The notes beneath the pieces are model-generated. The model saw nothing but the letters and a program-made list of their open reading frames with translations. It was not told the origin of the DNA and made no database searches. The position numbers and the translations under genes were made by a program. From Nitrobacter sp. NHB1 (GTDB lineage Bacteria; Pseudomonadota; Alphaproteobacteria; Rhizobiales; Xanthobacteraceae), in assembly GCF_036964665.1 (NCBI RefSeq), contig NZ_JBAMDA010000001.1:372001-436000 (forward strand): DNA of 64,000 nucleotides, read 5' to 3'. How positions within the stretch are numbered: the stretch's first letter is position 1; each line of letters begins with the position of its first letter. Positions 63,178 through 64,000 of the stretch are shown piece after piece.

Positions 63178-63891
63178 TCAGGCCATGAACATGCGGGCGG
63201 CGGAGCCGAGCATGAGCAGGCCGCCGAAGGCGATGAAGATCTTGCCGATCAGGGAGGTATGGTTCCAGGCAGAGCCGTCGCTCGCGGCCGCCTGGCCGGT
63301 ATCGGCGTTGCTTGCGGACGGTGCGGTATCGATGGAAGCCAATGCGAGGTGAGGCGCGGCCTGCTTGTCGTCGGTCAAAGCGCGGTCGATTTCGTTGAAC
63401 TCGTCGGGAGAAACGATTTCCGCAGCCGTGGAATGCGCGTTGTCGGTGTGCTGCCCGAGATCGCCCTGATTGCCAGACAGTATCTGGCCGGCGCTGCTGG
63501 CCAGCGCACTCGCTTCGGTCTTTGGCAAATCTGTCTTGGGTAAATCTTCGGTGGCGCCGGGCATCTCGGCGTCGGCGTTGGCATTAGCGACCGTCGGCGG
63601 CAGCGGAATGTGCTTGTCGCTGTCCTGAGCCGCCGAGGCTTTGGTCTCGTCGGGTTTAGTGTCGGCTTTCGCTTCCGGCTTGGCCGATTTCCGCGTGTGT
63701 GCGACGTGTCGCCTGTGCGATCGGTGCTTGGAAAACTTGCCGAGCTTGATCGGCGCCCCGGCATGTCCGGTATGGGCGGCCGGACCGGCCGGTTCGGCCG
63801 CGCTGTCGGTCACGCGCATTGGCCCCGCGAAACCCAGCCAAAGTCCTGCTGCGATGATCAACGCCGAGCGCCCGCTGGCCCTGATGCTCAT
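63178..63891 (-). CDS. Hypothetical exported protein with C-terminal membrane anchor
   Basis: No recognised domain. The 237-residue product has an N-terminal signal-like segment (SALIIAAGLWLGFAGPM), a His/Lys/Arg-rich basic patch (KFSKHRSHRRHVAHTRKSAKPEAK), a long low-complexity Ala/Asp/Thr-rich middle and a C-terminal transmembrane segment (SLIGKIFIAFGGLLMLGSAARMFMA). The layout suggests a periplasmic, membrane-tethered linker protein; the basic patch could bind peptidoglycan or LPS (inference). Start at ATG 63891. The last 109 bp of the window upstream show no further gene on either strand that I can support. Confidence 0.7.
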   Translation of the reverse strand: MSIRASGRSALIIAAGLWLGFAGPMRVTDSAAEPAGPAAHTGHAGAPIKLGKFSKHRSHRRHVAHTRKSAKPEAKADTKPDETKASAAQDSDKHIPLPPTVANANADAEMPGATEDLPKTDLPKTEASALASSAGQILSGNQGDLGQHTDNAHSTAAEIVSPDEFNEIDRALTDDKQAAPHLALASIDTAPSASNADTGQAAASDGSAWNHTSLIGKIFIAFGGLLMLGSAARMFMA

Positions 63892-64000
63892 GGCAATCTC
63901 CCCCGTTTGTCAGTCTCCGGTTAACAAAAGAACCGTCGGGCGTGGCCACACCGGGGCAAAAAAAGGGAATTTTCCGACGACCGCGGCGAAACCACGGCAA

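Overview
The window looks like an alphaproteobacterial chromosome of the Bradyrhizobium/Rhodopseudomonas/Nitrobacter group (Nitrobacteraceae). This is an inference from protein style, high GC with strong third-position bias, and abundant short palindromic intergenic repeats; no rRNA or tRNA gene is present to confirm it.

Region 1 (1-16.7 kb) is an envelope-polysaccharide block. It holds a partial galE running off the left edge and a complete ADP-heptose route with its two core heptosyltransferases (waaC, gmhB, gmhA, waaF, hldD, hldE). These are followed by nucleotide-sugar and polymer genes: a PglF/WbpM-type membrane dehydratase, a flippase-like membrane protein, a UDP-glucuronate 4-epimerase type enzyme, a ManC-type GDP-mannose pyrophosphorylase, a WbpB/WbpE-like oxidoreductase-aminotransferase pair, and murJ.

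Region 2 (16.7-36.1 kb) is ordinary chromosome. It holds an orphan form II CoxL-type molybdopterin subunit, a CHRD protein, an Lrp-type ligand-binding protein, thiD, an LpxH-like phosphoesterase coupled to a GT4 glycosyltransferase, a dipeptide epimerase, an Mla-type lipid transporter operon (permease with STAS domain, ATPase, MCE protein), a 1762-residue membrane-anchored helical repeat protein, an Hpt protein, a ferredoxin and a TrxR-like ferredoxin-NADP reductase.

Region 3 (36.25-59.9 kb) is an accessory island. Its left edge breaks a chromosomal palindromic repeat next to a serine recombinase that lacks its catalytic domain. Then come an AlpA-like regulator, degenerate IS110 and other transposase remnants, and a polysaccharide locus: a second galE, methyltransferases, a lyase-like secreted protein, an FkbM methyltransferase and a 1816-residue protein that fuses a coiled coil, eight 'F..YY..HY..G' repeats, two GT4 domains, a GT2 domain and a zinc-ribbon/methyltransferase-like tail. 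The right part is an IS graveyard (IS701 with frameshifts, IS630 with a -1 shift site, and two near-identical inverted IS5 copies plus a 220-bp IS5 stub) that encloses small uncharacterised genes: an overlapping small-ORF cluster, an unknown 233-residue protein, a 35-residue secreted peptide coupled to a truncated Cys-rich secreted protein, and a 47-residue membrane protein.

Region 4 (59.9-64 kb) returns to chromosome: an acetyl-CoA hydrolase/transferase, an enoyl-CoA hydratase and a secreted, membrane-tethered hypothetical protein.

The best candidates for something new are the giant multi-glycosyltransferase with its neighbours (40.9-51.0 kb), the 44-residue repeat protein, and the small-gene cargo between the IS5 copies. 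All coordinates and motifs were read by eye; no database search was run.
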